Positions 27,612 to 37,183 of a stretch of DNA of 64,000 nucleotides are shown here, one piece after another (the stretch's first letter is position 1; each line of letters opens with the position of its first letter). A program made the translations under genes and the position numbers. Below the pieces are notes generated by a model, which worked only from the letters and a program-made list of their open reading frames with translations, was not told the origin of the DNA and did not search any database. The stretch lies in assembly GCA_030693705.1 (NCBI GenBank), contig JAUYAB010000079.1, forward strand, positions 28,749 through 92,748. The letters run 5' to 3'. Origin of the DNA: Ignavibacteria bacterium (GTDB lineage: Bacteria > Bacteroidota > Ignavibacteria > Ignavibacteriales > Ignavibacteriaceae).

Positions 27612-28634
27612 ATGAACAACTCTCAATTAAGAATCCTTATTTTGCGCCCCGACCGCCTGGGTGATGTTGTGCTTTCAACTCCGCTGCCGCGAGAAATTAA
27701 AAAGAAATATCCTGATGCTTTTATTGCGGTTCTTGTTCGAAACTACACAAAAGATGTTTACAACAATAATCCTTTTGTTAATGAAGTATTAGTTGAAGAA
27801 GAACTTGGTGATTCGTTTTGGCAGAGAGTGAAACGGATTCGATCGTTTAGTTTTACACATGGAGTTGCACTCCTTCCGACTGAAAAAAATAATTGGCTGC
27901 TCTTTTTTAGCGGAATAAAAATTAGAATCGGCGTTGGGCATAAGTTATATCAATTCCTTTCTAACGCAAAGAGTATTTACCGGAGAAAATATATTCCTTT
28001 AAGGAATGAAGCTGATTATTGTTTGGATGCGTTGCGAAAAATCGGGATTGAAAAACCGGACACTGCGGTTTCAATTTATCTTTCGGTTGAAGAGAAAAAA
28101 AGAGCGATGGAAATCAGAGAATCTTTCTCAACTGACAAAAAAATATTTGTAGGCATTCACGTCACCAGCGGAAAATCAGCCCCAAATCTATCTTTAAAAG
28201 AATATCGCAAGCTTGCCGAATTACTTGTTCTTCAAAAAGATATTCAAGTATTAATTACGGAAAAAGAAATTCCGGATGAACTAAAAAACATTGAAGGCGT
28301 TTCATACTATTTTGAAAACCTTTCGTTGCGTGATTCAATAATTGCCTTTTCCGCAATGGATGTTCTAATTTCCGCCAGCACCGGACCGATGCACATCGCA
28401 GCAGCTCTCAAAGTAAAAACGCTTTCGGTTTTTTGTCCACTTCCTGCTTGTGAACCAATACTTTGGGGACCGCAAGGAAATGAGGCTTATTTCGTCATGC
28501 CGGAGGAAAATTACTGCGGTAAAGTTTGCTCAGGCGATCCGCAAAGTTGTATGTTTGAAGGTGATGGGGGAATCAATGCAGAAAAAATTGTTTCGCAACT
28601 CCAAAAAATATTCCCTTCCGATGAGCAAAATTAA
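27612..28634 (+). CDS. Glycosyltransferase family 9 (heptosyltransferase-like)
   Basis: A 340-residue GT-B enzyme of the ADP-heptose:LPS heptosyltransferase family. Seen: the N-terminal ILILRPDRLGDVVLSTPLP motif (residues 8-26) with the conserved DRLGD acid, GIHVTSGKSAPNLSLKEY near 180, and the donor-binding STGPMHIAAAL near 255-265. It probably adds a heptose or related sugar to lipid A core or another surface glycan. The last part carries extra cysteines (YCGKVCSGDPQSC), which is not typical of the core fold and may bind metal or form disulfides. It overlaps the glycerate kinase start by 14 bases. Confidence 0.85.
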   Translation: MNNSQLRILILRPDRLGDVVLSTPLPREIKKKYPDAFIAVLVRNYTKDVYNNNPFVNEVLVEEELGDSFWQRVKRIRSFSFTHGVALLPTEKNNWLLFFSGIKIRIGVGHKLYQFLSNAKSIYRRKYIPLRNEADYCLDALRKIGIEKPDTAVSIYLSVEEKKRAMEIRESFSTDKKIFVGIHVTSGKSAPNLSLKEYRKLAELLVLQKDIQVLITEKEIPDELKNIEGVSYYFENLSLRDSIIAFSAMDVLISASTGPMHIAAALKVKTLSVFCPLPACEPILWGPQGNEAYFVMPEENYCGKVCSGDPQSCMFEGDGGINAEKIVSQLQKIFPSDEQN

Positions 28635-29751
28635 TTTATTAATTGCTCCAAACAGTTTTAAGGAGTGCGCAGACGCTACTGAAATTACTGCGATTATTCA
28701 AAATCAGTTTGCGGAAAATGAATTTAGAGTAAAGAGTATTCCCATTTCTGATGGGGGCGACGGCTTCCTAAAAATTTGTGAAAACAATTTTCAACTAAAT
28801 ATTGTAACAAAAGATATCCAATCTTTTTATGATGAAAATTATTTTCAAGTTCCGGTTGGAATATCTAATGACCGCAAACAAATATTTTTAGAATCCGCTG
28901 AAATCATCGGGATGAAGAAAATCCCATTGGAGAAAAGAAACCCATCTATTTTGAATTCGAGTAATCTTGGTGAACTATTAATAAAATTGGGAAGTGAATA
29001 TCCGGAAAATTCTAAAATTATTATTGGACTTGGCGGAACAGCCACCAACGATTTAGGGCTTGGATTATGCGTTCCATTCGGGTTAAAACTTATCAACGCA
29101 AAAGGAATTGAGCTTCCGATTCAACCTAAATATTTTGTTGATGTTTCAACCATTACTTTGCCGGAAAGAAAGATATCTATTCAAATAGAAGTTATAACCG
29201 ATGTTGAAGTTCCTCTTTTCGGCCAAACGGGAACGTCACAAACTTTCGCGAAGCAAAAAGGGGCAACTGACAAAGAAATAGAAATTCTTGAAAAAGGTGT
29301 GATCAATGTTATTTCGATTATGAAACTGGAACATGGTATTGATGTTGCTTCTAAGTTAATCGGCGCCGGAGGTGGATTGTTATTAGGATTATCTCTAATT
29401 GCAGATTTGAAAATCTGTTTCGCAGAAGAATTTCTGTTGAAAAAACTCAAACTTGAAGAAGAAATTAGACAAACGGATTTTATAATTACTGGCGAAGGAG
29501 CTTTTGATACACAAAGCATGATGAAGAAGGGAACCGGAATTCTCATAAATAGTGCGAAAAAACATCAAAAAAAGGTATTCGTGATCTGCGGAAAAGCGGA
29601 TCGATCGGTTTCCTCATCTATGGATAACGGTGTAAGGATTTTTCCCCTAGAAAAATATTTTCCAACAGAGGAAGAATCTATTCAAAATTATAAAATCGGG
29701 ATCGAAAAAGCCTGTGCAGAAATCAAGTCTTACATTTTATCCCACCCTTAA
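28621..29751 (+). CDS. Glycerate kinase (glycerate 2-kinase family)
   Basis: A 376-residue kinase that phosphorylates D-glycerate. Family landmarks are clear: LLIAPNSFKECADATEI at the N-terminus, PISDGGDGF near 41-49, IIGLGGTATNDLGLGL near 134-150, IGAGGGLLLGLSL near 241-253, and DFIITGEGAFDTQSMMKKGTG near 283-303. Start chosen at ATG 28621, at the conserved N-terminus; longer versions in the same frame would run through the GT9 gene. It overlaps the end of GT9, so it is part of the same transcript, although its metabolic role (serine or glycolate metabolism) is unrelated to polysaccharides. Confidence 0.88.
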   Translation: MSKINLLIAPNSFKECADATEITAIIQNQFAENEFRVKSIPISDGGDGFLKICENNFQLNIVTKDIQSFYDENYFQVPVGISNDRKQIFLESAEIIGMKKIPLEKRNPSILNSSNLGELLIKLGSEYPENSKIIIGLGGTATNDLGLGLCVPFGLKLINAKGIELPIQPKYFVDVSTITLPERKISIQIEVITDVEVPLFGQTGTSQTFAKQKGATDKEIEILEKGVINVISIMKLEHGIDVASKLIGAGGGLLLGLSLIADLKICFAEEFLLKKLKLEEEIRQTDFIITGEGAFDTQSMMKKGTGILINSAKKHQKKVFVICGKADRSVSSSMDNGVRIFPLEKYFPTEEESIQNYKIGIEKACAEIKSYILSHP

Positions 29752-29814
29752 ATTTGTTAAATTTGAATTGACAAACTTGAAGACTACATTTGATTTTGTT
29801 GTAATTGAAGTATA

Positions 29815-29900
29815 TTCTTAATCATAATCCTTTTCTTAATCTTACTCTTTTTTTGCGAGTTAATAAGGATTATGAAAAAGATTATGAGTATGATTAAGAA
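29815..29900. repeat. Inverted-repeat region able to form alternative hairpins upstream of thyA
   Basis: Arms 29815-29826 (TTCTTAATCATA) and 29889-29900 are perfect 12-bp inverted copies. A second, mutually exclusive pairing exists between 29822-29832 and 29865-29875 (11 bp perfect), and a third between 29833-29847 and 29886-29900 (13 of 15). The units are variants of AATCATAATC / AATCTTACTC, so they may simply come from a simple-sequence repeat. They end 41 bases before the thyA start. Confidence 0.5.
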
Positions 29901-29941
29901 GAAATATTAACAGAACATGAAAATTAATTTTATGGAGCACA

Positions 29942-30781
29942 ATGAAAGAATATCTTGATTTAGTTCGTTTGGTAATGAACGAAGGAGTTAGAAAAAAATC
30001 GAGAACCGGCGTTGACACAATTTCGTATTTCTCCGCTTTTTATAAAGTAGATTTGGCAAAAGGATTTCCTCTTTTAACAACAAAAAAAATGGAATGGAAA
30101 TCCGTCATTCGTGAATTGCTCTGGTATTTATCAGGCGAAAACCACATTCGCAACTTGCGCAAACATACAAAAATCTGGGATGCGTGGGCAGATGAAGATG
30201 GGAATCTTGAAACAGCTTACGGACATTATTGGCGTCATTTCCCAAGCGCAAAGAAAGATAAAAACGGCAACTGGGAAGTAACAGAGATAGACCAAATTCA
30301 ATACGTAATTGATGAAATTAAAAATAAACCGTACAGCCGCAGATTACTTGTAACCGCATGGGAACCGGGCAACGCAACAACCAGTAAGCTTCCGCCGTGC
30401 CATTACACTTTTGCATTTAACGTTTCCGGCGATAAATTAAATTGTCATTTAACGCAGCGCTCCGGAGATATTGCGCTTGGTATTCCGTTTAATTTGGCGG
30501 CGTACTCAATGTTGACGCATATTATTGCGAACGAAACAAATTTGCAAGTCGGACAATTTGCCCATACGATTATTGATGCTCATATTTATGTTGGCGATAA
30601 AGGAACTGAAAACGAAAAATATGATCACCTTGAAGGATTAAAAGAACAGTTGAAACGTGAACCCTTGGAACTGCCGACTCTTAATATTGCCACGAAACCA
30701 TTGAAAGATTTAACTTTTGAAGATTTTGAAATTGTCGGTTACCAAAGTTATCCGAAAATAAAATTTGAGGTTGCTGTTTGA
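29942..30781 (+). CDS. thyA: Thymidylate synthase
   Basis: Converts dUMP to dTMP with 5,10-methylenetetrahydrofolate as one-carbon donor and reductant, yielding dihydrofolate. The 279-residue length and motifs are standard: SRTGV near 20-24, the long YGHYWRHFP segment, the active-site PPCH cysteine at about residue 152, and QRSGDIALGIPFNLAAYSML just after. GGAG at 29934-29937 is well placed before ATG 29942. The stop overlaps the start of folA, which recycles the dihydrofolate it makes, so the pair forms a functional operon with mutL behind it. Confidence 0.96.
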   Translation: MKEYLDLVRLVMNEGVRKKSRTGVDTISYFSAFYKVDLAKGFPLLTTKKMEWKSVIRELLWYLSGENHIRNLRKHTKIWDAWADEDGNLETAYGHYWRHFPSAKKDKNGNWEVTEIDQIQYVIDEIKNKPYSRRLLVTAWEPGNATTSKLPPCHYTFAFNVSGDKLNCHLTQRSGDIALGIPFNLAAYSMLTHIIANETNLQVGQFAHTIIDAHIYVGDKGTENEKYDHLEGLKEQLKREPLELPTLNIATKPLKDLTFEDFEIVGYQSYPKIKFEVAV

Positions 30782-31263
30782 GAATAATTATCATAGCGGC
30801 AATCGCTCAAAACGGAGTTATAGGAACAGCTAAAGGAGAAATGCCCTGGCATGTAAAAGAAGAGTTTGCTCATTTCAAAAGCACAACTTTGGGTTCACCA
30901 ATCATAATGGGAAGAAAAACTTTTGAAACGTTGGGAAAACCATTGAAGGGTAGATTGAACATAATCATAACACGTTCGGAGTCATTCCCTTCGATTGAAG
31001 AAACCTTGATACAGAACAGTTTATTGAGCGCTATTGACCATTGCAATAAAAACAATTATGAAAAAATATTTATCATTGGCGGAAGGGAAATATATACACA
31101 GGCCATTCCCCTGGCAGATGAAATGATCTTGTCGTTTATGAAATTTAAAGCTGAAGGAGAAATTCTTTTCCCGGAATATGATGAAAATGATTGGCGAAAA
31201 ACTGATGAGAGAAACTTGGAACAATTTTCTGTTGTTTATTTTGTAAGAAAAGGAAAGAACTGA
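30778..31263 (+). CDS. folA: Dihydrofolate reductase
   Basis: Reduces dihydrofolate to tetrahydrofolate with NADPH. The 161-residue length is typical. Seen: the N-terminal IIIAAIAQNGVIG strand and loop, PWH in the Met20-loop region (EMPWHVKEEFAHFK), IMGRKTFETLGKPLKGRLNIIITR near 43-66, and IIGGREIY near 97-104, the NADPH-binding glycine pair. Start is TTG at 30778, overlapping the thyA stop as TTGA, with GAGG about 6 bases upstream. Coupling to thyA keeps production of the two enzymes in step. Three bases separate it from mutL. Confidence 0.93.
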   Translation: MRIIIIAAIAQNGVIGTAKGEMPWHVKEEFAHFKSTTLGSPIIMGRKTFETLGKPLKGRLNIIITRSESFPSIEETLIQNSLLSAIDHCNKNNYEKIFIIGGREIYTQAIPLADEMILSFMKFKAEGEILFPEYDENDWRKTDERNLEQFSVVYFVRKGKN

Positions 31264-31266
31264 TAC

Positions 31267-33126
31267 ATGTCAAAAATATCCATTCTCCCCGAAAATCTTG
31301 CGAATAAAATTGCTGCAGGAGAAGTTGTGCAAAGACCGGACTCGGTAGTAAAAGAATTGATGGAAAATGCGATTGACGCAGGCTCTACATTAATTGAAGT
31401 GCTGATAAAGAAAGCTGGAAAAGTTTTAATTCAAGTAATAGACAATGGCGAAGGAATGTTGGAAGAAGACGTTATTCTTTCCGTTCAAAAACATGCAACC
31501 AGTAAAATTTCTACTTTAGAAGATTTGGATGCGATCAAGACACTCGGCTTTCGAGGTGAGGCGTTGAGTGCTATTGCTGCTGTTAGTCAGCTTGAAATAA
31601 AAACAGAAACCCATATTGATGAACTTGGAACACTGCTTCGCGTTGAAGAAAGTCAATTCAATACTGAAAAAGGGTCGTTCTCCAAAGGAACTTCCGTCGC
31701 TGTAAAAAATCTGTTTTTTAATACTCCCGGCAGAAGAAATTTTCTAAAAACAGATACAACGGAGTTGAAGCACATCATCAACACCTTCACAAAACTGGCG
31801 TTGAGTAATCCACAAATCGCTTTTAAATTATTTATTGATGATTCACTTACTTTCGATCTCACTTCAGGAACGTTGACAAAACGGATTGAAGAAATTTTTG
31901 GCGAAGAAATGAGCGATGCGTTGATCCCGGTGCACGAAGAGACAGATTACATTTCGTTAACGGGATTTATTGGCAAACCAAGTCTGCTAAAGAAAAACAA
32001 AGGAGAGCAATATCTTTTTCTCAATAACCGGTTTGTGCAAAGTAAACAGATTAATCACGCAGTTTTTACGGGATACGAAAATGTTCTTGAAAAAGGAGAT
32101 TATCCTTTTTTCATTTTATTTTTGAGCATCGATTATAAACGGGTTGATGTTAATGTGCATCCATCAAAATTGGAAGTCCGATTTGATGATGAAAAAGACA
32201 TTTACAATTTTGTATTAGCGGTAATTAGAAAAAGCCTTGCTTCATTTGATATGGTTCCCGGGTTGACTTTTCAATCAAAACCATTTCCAGGAAGCGAAGA
32301 AAGATTAAGAATAAATCCTTCACAAAAAATTGAAAGAAGAGATTTCAGCGATCGTCCTACATCGAATCAAGAACCATACAAACCGAAAGCATATTCAGAC
32401 AATGAAATAGATTTGCTCTTCGGAAGTCTGCGGAAAAATGTTGATACTCAATCAATTCCACCGGGTGATAAAATGCCTTTCGATGCAGATGCGACAGAAC
32501 CTCCAAAGCAGCAGCAACAAACAGTAATTCGCCGTTCAGATGAAGACGATGCGAACACTACATTCATCATTCAACTGCACAACAAATATATTTTGTCGCA
32601 GATAAAAACCGGATTGATGATCATCGACCAACATGTAGCACACGAAAGAATTTTGTATGAAAAAGCTCTGCAATTATTTGAAGCTAATTTCCCGTTCAGC
32701 CAGCAGTTAATATTTTCTAAAACGCTTGAAGTTGATCCTGCTACTTATAAGTTGATTAAAGAACTTTATCCCCATTTGTCAAATCTCGGTTTTACATTGA
32801 AATTCTTCAGCAGAAATACAATTGTTATTGAAGGAATTCCGCAAGAAGTTAAGCAGGGAACGGAAGAGAAAATCCTTTTTGAAATATTGGAAGAATATCA
32901 TTTAAATGAACGCGAAAAGAAAATTACCGATGCAAAGGATAATATTGCAAAATCTTATTCGTGCAGAACTGCTATTAAAGCAGGCGATAAACTTTCCGAA
33001 AAAGAAATGCGTTTGCTGATTGACCAACTGTTTGCGACCTCGATGCCATACGTATGTCCGCACGGCAGACCGATCGTTGTAAAAATATCTTTGGAAGAAT
33101 TTGACAGAAGATTTGGAAGAACTTAA
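31267..33126 (+). CDS. mutL: DNA mismatch repair protein MutL with endonuclease-type C-terminus
   Basis: The 619-residue GHKL ATPase that links mismatch recognition to strand incision. The N-terminal ATPase shows IAAGEVVQRPDSVVKELMENAIDAG (motif I, quoted in part: IAAGEVVQRP, ELMENAIDAG), DNGEGM, and TLGFRGEALSAIAAVS. After a linker of about 100 residues, the C-terminal dimerisation domain carries the metal site D-Q-H-V-A-H-E-R..E near residue 454, the endonuclease motif with valine in place of the usual alanine, plus SCRTAIKAG and CPHGRP. So it should nick DNA itself, fitting a genome without MutH. It closes the thyA-folA-mutL operon. Confidence 0.95.
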   Translation: MSKISILPENLANKIAAGEVVQRPDSVVKELMENAIDAGSTLIEVLIKKAGKVLIQVIDNGEGMLEEDVILSVQKHATSKISTLEDLDAIKTLGFRGEALSAIAAVSQLEIKTETHIDELGTLLRVEESQFNTEKGSFSKGTSVAVKNLFFNTPGRRNFLKTDTTELKHIINTFTKLALSNPQIAFKLFIDDSLTFDLTSGTLTKRIEEIFGEEMSDALIPVHEETDYISLTGFIGKPSLLKKNKGEQYLFLNNRFVQSKQINHAVFTGYENVLEKGDYPFFILFLSIDYKRVDVNVHPSKLEVRFDDEKDIYNFVLAVIRKSLASFDMVPGLTFQSKPFPGSEERLRINPSQKIERRDFSDRPTSNQEPYKPKAYSDNEIDLLFGSLRKNVDTQSIPPGDKMPFDADATEPPKQQQQTVIRRSDEDDANTTFIIQLHNKYILSQIKTGLMIIDQHVAHERILYEKALQLFEANFPFSQQLIFSKTLEVDPATYKLIKELYPHLSNLGFTLKFFSRNTIVIEGIPQEVKQGTEEKILFEILEEYHLNEREKKITDAKDNIAKSYSCRTAIKAGDKLSEKEMRLLIDQLFATSMPYVCPHGRPIVVKISLEEFDRRFGRT

Positions 33127-33146
33127 TTAAAATTAGTTGGAACTAA

Positions 33147-33175
33147 AAAGTTGAATGTATAAAGTTATCAACTTT
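33147..33175. repeat. Short hairpin in the mutL / mutase spacer
   Basis: AAAGTTGA at 33147-33154 pairs with TCAACTTT at 33168-33175 around a 13-base loop, within a stretch that repeats AACTTT several times. It could terminate the mutL transcript weakly, but there is no following T-run of the usual length. Confidence 0.35.
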
Positions 33176-33226
33176 CTACTTGTAACTTTCCACTTTCTAC
33201 TATAAACAATAAACAAAGAGGAAAAA

Positions 33227-34885
33227 ATGCCAGTATCCGAAGAATACAAAAAACTTCGAGAAGAGTACAACCAAAAAGTTGAAAACTCATCAACCGATGG
33301 CAAAACTTATACTACCGTAAGCGGTGAACCTGTAAATGGATTCTACGGTCCGGATAATTTAGAAAATCACAATTATTTAAATGATCTAAATTTCCCCGGT
33401 GAATTCCCGTACACTCGCGGAATCCATGCGAATGGTTACCGCGGTAAAGTCTGGACGATGCGTCAATTTGCAGGATTTGGTTCTCCGGAAGATACCAATC
33501 AGCGGTTTCATTATTTATTGAAGAATGGACAAACCGGTTTGTCAGTAGCATTTGACTTGCCTACATTGATGGGTTGGGATGCCGATGCAGAATTAGCTCA
33601 GGGTGAAGTTGGTCTTTGTGGAGTTTCAATTTCATCTTTAAAGGATATGGAAATTCTTTTAGATCGAATTCCTCTTGATAAAGTTTCTACTTCAATGACG
33701 ATCAATTCGCCCGCGGCAATGGTTTTCGCTTTTTATTTAGCAGTTGCAAAAAAGCAGGGCGCTCCGTTTTCAAAATTACGCGGAACGATGCAAAATGATA
33801 TTTTGAAAGAATACATTGCACAGAAAGAATTTATTTATCCTCCGCATCCTTCAATGCGAATTATAGTTGATATGATTGAGTATTGTAAAAATGAAGTTCC
33901 ACAATGGAATCCGGTTTCCGTAAGCGGTTATCATATTCGCGAAGCAGGCTCTACCGCAGTGCAAGAATTGGCTTATACTCTGGCAGATGGTTTTGCATAC
34001 ATCGAAGCAAGTATTGAGCGCGGAATGGATGTTGACGATTTCGCTCCGAGAATTTCATTTTTCTTTAACGCTCACTTGGATTTCTTTGAAGAAATTGCAA
34101 AGTATAGAGCTGCGAGAAGAATTTACGCTAAAAGGATGAAAGAAAAGTACGGCGCAAAAAATCCACGCTCATGGTGGTTACGATTCCATTCTCAAACAGC
34201 AGGTTGTTCACTTACTGCACAACAACCGGAAAATAATATTGTCAGAACAGCATTTCAGGCAATGGCTGCGGTGCTTGGCGGAACTCAATCGCTTCATACA
34301 AATTCGATGGATGAAACGCTCGCATTGCCAAGTGAGAAAGCTGTAAAAATCGCTTTGCGTACGCAACAGCTTATTGCCTATGAAACCGGAGTTACAAACA
34401 CTGTTGATCCGCTTGGCGGCAGTTATTTTGTTGAAACTTTAACTGATAAAATGGAAGCGCAGGCGAATAAAATATTTGAAGAGATCGATTCGCTTGGCGG
34501 AGTCATTCCCGCGATTGAAATGGGTTATTTTCAAAAAAATATTTCTGATGCCGCGTATCATTATCAAAAAGAAGTTGAAAGAAAAGAGAAAATTATTGTT
34601 GGCGTTAACGAATTTATCGAAGAAAATGAAAAAGTCGATATTCCTCTTTTAACCGTTTCACCGGAAGTAGAACGTGTGCAACGGGAGCAGTTAAAAAACT
34701 TAAAAGAGTCTCGCAACGCAAATGAAGCGGAGAAAGCATTAGAAGAAATTCAACTTGCAGCAAAAGAGAACAGAAACTTGATGCCGGTGTTGCTTGATGC
34801 GGCAGAAAAGTATGTTACGCTCGGCGAAATGGTGCATGAACTTCGTTTGGTTTTTGGAACTTATCAGGAAACGGCAGTCTTTTAA
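33227..34885 (+). CDS. Methylmalonyl-CoA mutase-family catalytic (large) subunit, lacking the B12-binding domain
   Basis: A 552-residue acyl-CoA mutase TIM-barrel subunit. Recognisable segments: [16 protein letters not shown] then [16 protein letters not shown] (near 65-90), [64 protein letters not shown], and [13 protein letters not shown]. The classical mutase carries a C-terminal cobalamin-binding domain of about 130 residues; this protein stops before it, so the cobalamin domain must be a separate small subunit, as in other two-piece mutases. That partner and a MeaB/ArgK chaperone are not next to it. Usual reaction: succinyl-CoA / (R)-methylmalonyl-CoA interconversion; other acyl-CoA mutases are possible. 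AGAGGA precedes the start. Confidence 0.88.
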   Translation: MPVSEEYKKLREEYNQKVENSSTDGKTYTTVSGEPVNGFYGPDNLENHNYLNDLNFPGEFPYTRGIHANGYRGKVWTMRQFAGFGSPEDTNQRFHYLLKNGQTGLSVAFDLPTLMGWDADAELAQGEVGLCGVSISSLKDMEILLDRIPLDKVSTSMTINSPAAMVFAFYLAVAKKQGAPFSKLRGTMQNDILKEYIAQKEFIYPPHPSMRIIVDMIEYCKNEVPQWNPVSVSGYHIREAGSTAVQELAYTLADGFAYIEASIERGMDVDDFAPRISFFFNAHLDFFEEIAKYRAARRIYAKRMKEKYGAKNPRSWWLRFHSQTAGCSLTAQQPENNIVRTAFQAMAAVLGGTQSLHTNSMDETLALPSEKAVKIALRTQQLIAYETGVTNTVDPLGGSYFVETLTDKMEAQANKIFEEIDSLGGVIPAIEMGYFQKNISDAAYHYQKEVERKEKIIVGVNEFIEENEKVDIPLLTVSPEVERVQREQLKNLKESRNANEAEKALEEIQLAAKENRNLMPVLLDAAEKYVTLGEMVHELRLVFGTYQETAVF

Positions 34886-34886
34886 T

Positions 34887-35762
34887 ATGATGGAAATAAT
34901 AAAACTAATTAGAGTACCGCAGTGGATAAAAAACTTTTTCGTTTTTATCCCGTTGGTTTATTCACGCAATCTTTTTCACACTGATTATTTGATAAAATCG
35001 CTTACGGCTTTTTTTATTTTTTGTTTGCTTTCAAGTGTAGTTTATGTGATAAACGATATCGTTGATGCGGAAGCCGACAGACATCATCCTTTAAAAAAGA
35101 ACAGACCAATTGCATCGGGGAAAATATCAAACGCCAATGGAATTACTATTGCAATAATTCTTTTGGCTCTTGGACTTCTGTTGTCAATTTACACGAACTC
35201 GATGTTCAAAATATTTGCCTTGCTGTATTTAGTCATCAACATTTTTTATTCGTTTAAATTGAAACATCTCGTCCTCTTGGATATTTTTAGTATTGCTGCA
35301 GGATTTATGATTCGCGTTACTGCCGGCGCTTTAGTTATTTCAGTTGAAATATCAAGCTGGCTGATCTTGACAACTATGTTTCTTTCGCTCTTCCTCGCAG
35401 TAATGAAACGCCGATCAGAAATATTCGTAGCCGGAGACGTACAAAATTCTACTAGAAAAGTTCTGGGAGATTACTCAACAAATTTTATTGATCAGATGGC
35501 GACGATAGCCGCCGCCGGAGTGATAATTAGTTATGCATTGTACACTGTTTCTGAACGTACCGTAACAGTATTTCAAACCGAGCATTTAATTTACACAACT
35601 CCATTTGTGGTTTACGGAATATTCAGATATATGTTTTTGGTTCTTAATCACAATAAAGGTGAAAATACCACTGGAATTATGGTCACTGATGTTTCAATGA
35701 TTACGAATATAGTTTTGTACAGTTTAACAACCATCATTATTGTTTATAAATTGTTTTCTTAG
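34887..35762 (+). CDS. UbiA-family prenyltransferase, decaprenyl-phosphate phosphoribosyltransferase-like
   Basis: A 291-residue integral membrane enzyme with about eight to nine helices. The Asp-rich motif NDIVDAEADRHHPLKKNRPIASG (in part: NDIVDAEADR, KKNRPIASG) near 49-72 is typical of UbiA proteins, and the form with RHHPLKKNRPIASG plus the start IKLIRVPQWIKNFFVFIPL matches the group that transfers phosphoribose from PRPP to polyprenyl phosphate, the first step toward decaprenyl-phosphoryl-arabinose. Start chosen at ATG 34887, directly after the mutase stop; a longer version would overlap that gene by 92 bases. The DprE1/DprE2 epimerase partners are not seen nearby. Confidence 0.72.
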   Translation: MMEIIKLIRVPQWIKNFFVFIPLVYSRNLFHTDYLIKSLTAFFIFCLLSSVVYVINDIVDAEADRHHPLKKNRPIASGKISNANGITIAIILLALGLLLSIYTNSMFKIFALLYLVINIFYSFKLKHLVLLDIFSIAAGFMIRVTAGALVISVEISSWLILTTMFLSLFLAVMKRRSEIFVAGDVQNSTRKVLGDYSTNFIDQMATIAAAGVIISYALYTVSERTVTVFQTEHLIYTTPFVVYGIFRYMFLVLNHNKGENTTGIMVTDVSMITNIVLYSLTTIIIVYKLFS

Positions 35763-35828
35763 GGGTTGCGAACAAGGTTCGGAACTATTTTTAGTGAATA
35801 TTGTTTACAAAGTAAAAAAAGGAAAAAT

Positions 35829-36299
35829 ATGTCTATTACTATTGGATCGATCGCCCCAGATTTTACACTTAAAAATACAGATGCAGAAAACGTATCACTA
35901 AATTCTTTTAAAGGAAAAAAAGTTGTACTCTTGTTTTTCCCGTTTGCCAATACAGGTGTTTGTACAAAAGAGATGTGCTCGATGCGCGATAGCATGAGTC
36001 AATATTCTGATCTTAATGCAGAAGTTCTTGGAATTAGCGTTGACAGCCCATTTTCATTAAAACTTTGGAAAGAACATAACCAAATTAATTTTCAATTGCT
36101 CAGCGATTTTAACAAAGAAGTCGCTCCAACTTACGGCGCATTTTATGATGTTTTTGCCCCAGGAAAGTTCGATTATAAAGGTGTTGCCAAGCGTTCCGCA
36201 TTTGTTATTGATGAATCCGGAGTTGTGAAATATGCTGAAATTCTAGAAAACGCGGGTGACGAACCGAATTACGAATCTATTCAAGCAGCTTTGAAATAA
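35829..36299 (+). CDS. Peroxiredoxin, AhpE-like
   Basis: A thiol peroxidase of 156 residues in the AhpC/TSA family. The peroxidatic cysteine is C45 in FPFANTGVCTKEMCSMRD, with a second cysteine five residues later (C50); other family segments are GSIAPDFTLKN at the start and LLSDFNKEVAPTYGAF. The pattern TGVCTKEMC is that of AhpE-type one-cysteine peroxiredoxins. Start chosen at ATG 35829 with AGGA just upstream; the frame also opens at 35766 but the extra 21 residues do not resemble the family. A Bcp-type peroxiredoxin follows after 18 bases. Confidence 0.86.
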   Translation: MSITIGSIAPDFTLKNTDAENVSLNSFKGKKVVLLFFPFANTGVCTKEMCSMRDSMSQYSDLNAEVLGISVDSPFSLKLWKEHNQINFQLLSDFNKEVAPTYGAFYDVFAPGKFDYKGVAKRSAFVIDESGVVKYAEILENAGDEPNYESIQAALK

Positions 36300-36317
36300 A
36301 GAAGAGATGAGGAACAA

Positions 36318-36773
36318 ATGATCGAAGAAGGAAAAAAAGCCCCATCATTTAGTCTGCCGGATCAGGATGGAAACATTCGTGCTCTGAAAGATTATTTGGG
36401 TAAAAAAGTTGTTCTTTATTTTTATCCGAAGGACAACACTCCCGGCTGCACTACTGAAGCCTGCAGTTTTCGTGATGAGTTTTTCATTTTTAAAAAAGTT
36501 AATGCAGTTATCTTAGGCATTAGCGCTGATGCTATTAAATCCCACAAAAATTTTAGCGAAAAATTTAGTCTGCCATTTCCACTGCTCAGTGATGAATTAA
36601 AAAAAATGATCGAAAGTTACGGTGTTTGGAAGGAGAAGAGCATGTATGGGAAAAAATACATGGGTATCGAAAGAACAACCGTCATCATCGATGAGAACGG
36701 GAAAATAAAAAAGATTTTCCCGAAGGTTAAAGTGAATGGACATACTCAAGAAGTCCTGGAAGCGCTAAAATAA
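36318..36773 (+). CDS. bcp: Thioredoxin-dependent thiol peroxidase, Bcp type
   Basis: A 151-residue atypical two-cysteine peroxiredoxin that reduces organic and hydrogen peroxide using thioredoxin. The signature is [19 protein letters not shown] with peroxidatic Cys44 and resolving Cys49, followed by [37 protein letters not shown] upstream provides a good ribosome binding site. It is paired with the AhpE-like gene and followed after 1 base by the PTPS gene, making a compact redox-pterin operon. Confidence 0.92.
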   Translation: MIEEGKKAPSFSLPDQDGNIRALKDYLGKKVVLYFYPKDNTPGCTTEACSFRDEFFIFKKVNAVILGISADAIKSHKNFSEKFSLPFPLLSDELKKMIESYGVWKEKSMYGKKYMGIERTTVIIDENGKIKKIFPKVKVNGHTQEVLEALK

Positions 36774-36774
36774 A

Positions 36775-37182
36775 ATGGTTTACGTTACTCGCAGAGAAGT
36801 CTTTAGCGCCTCTCATCGTTTATATAACGATAATTTAACTGCTGAAGAAAATGTTACTCTTTATGATAAGTGCTCAAATCCTTACGGACATGGGCACAAT
36901 TTCATTTTAGAAGTGGTGGTGAGCGGTGAAATTGATAGAAAATCCGGATACGTGATCGATCTAAAGATTCTAAAGAAAATCATCCACGAAAATATTATTA
37001 AGAAAGTGGATCATCGAAATTTAAACCATGAAGTTGATTTCTTAACCGGTATTATTCCTACTGCTGAAAATATTTGCGTTGCAATCTGGAATGAACTGAA
37101 AAATAAAATTCCTATGGGCAAATTATATTCCGTGAAAATATGCGAAACGGAAAATAATTACGTCGAATACAAAGGAGAATAA
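36775..37182 (+). CDS. 6-pyruvoyl-tetrahydropterin synthase / QueD-family protein
   Basis: A 135-residue zinc enzyme acting on 7,8-dihydroneopterin triphosphate. Zinc ligands are H14, H39 and H41 (in SASHRL and GHGHN), the catalytic cysteine is C33 in [12 protein letters not shown], and [11 protein letters not shown] is the conserved C-terminal segment. The KC-x-N-P-x-GHGHN spacing is that of the PTPS (tetrahydrobiopterin) type rather than the shorter QueD type, although annotation pipelines often call both QueD. It lies 1 base before folE, whose product is its substrate, and an SDR gene follows folE; together this resembles a three-step tetrahydrobiopterin pathway. Confidence 0.85.
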   Translation: MVYVTRREVFSASHRLYNDNLTAEENVTLYDKCSNPYGHGHNFILEVVVSGEIDRKSGYVIDLKILKKIIHENIIKKVDHRNLNHEVDFLTGIIPTAENICVAIWNELKNKIPMGKLYSVKICETENNYVEYKGE

Positions 37183-37183
37183 A

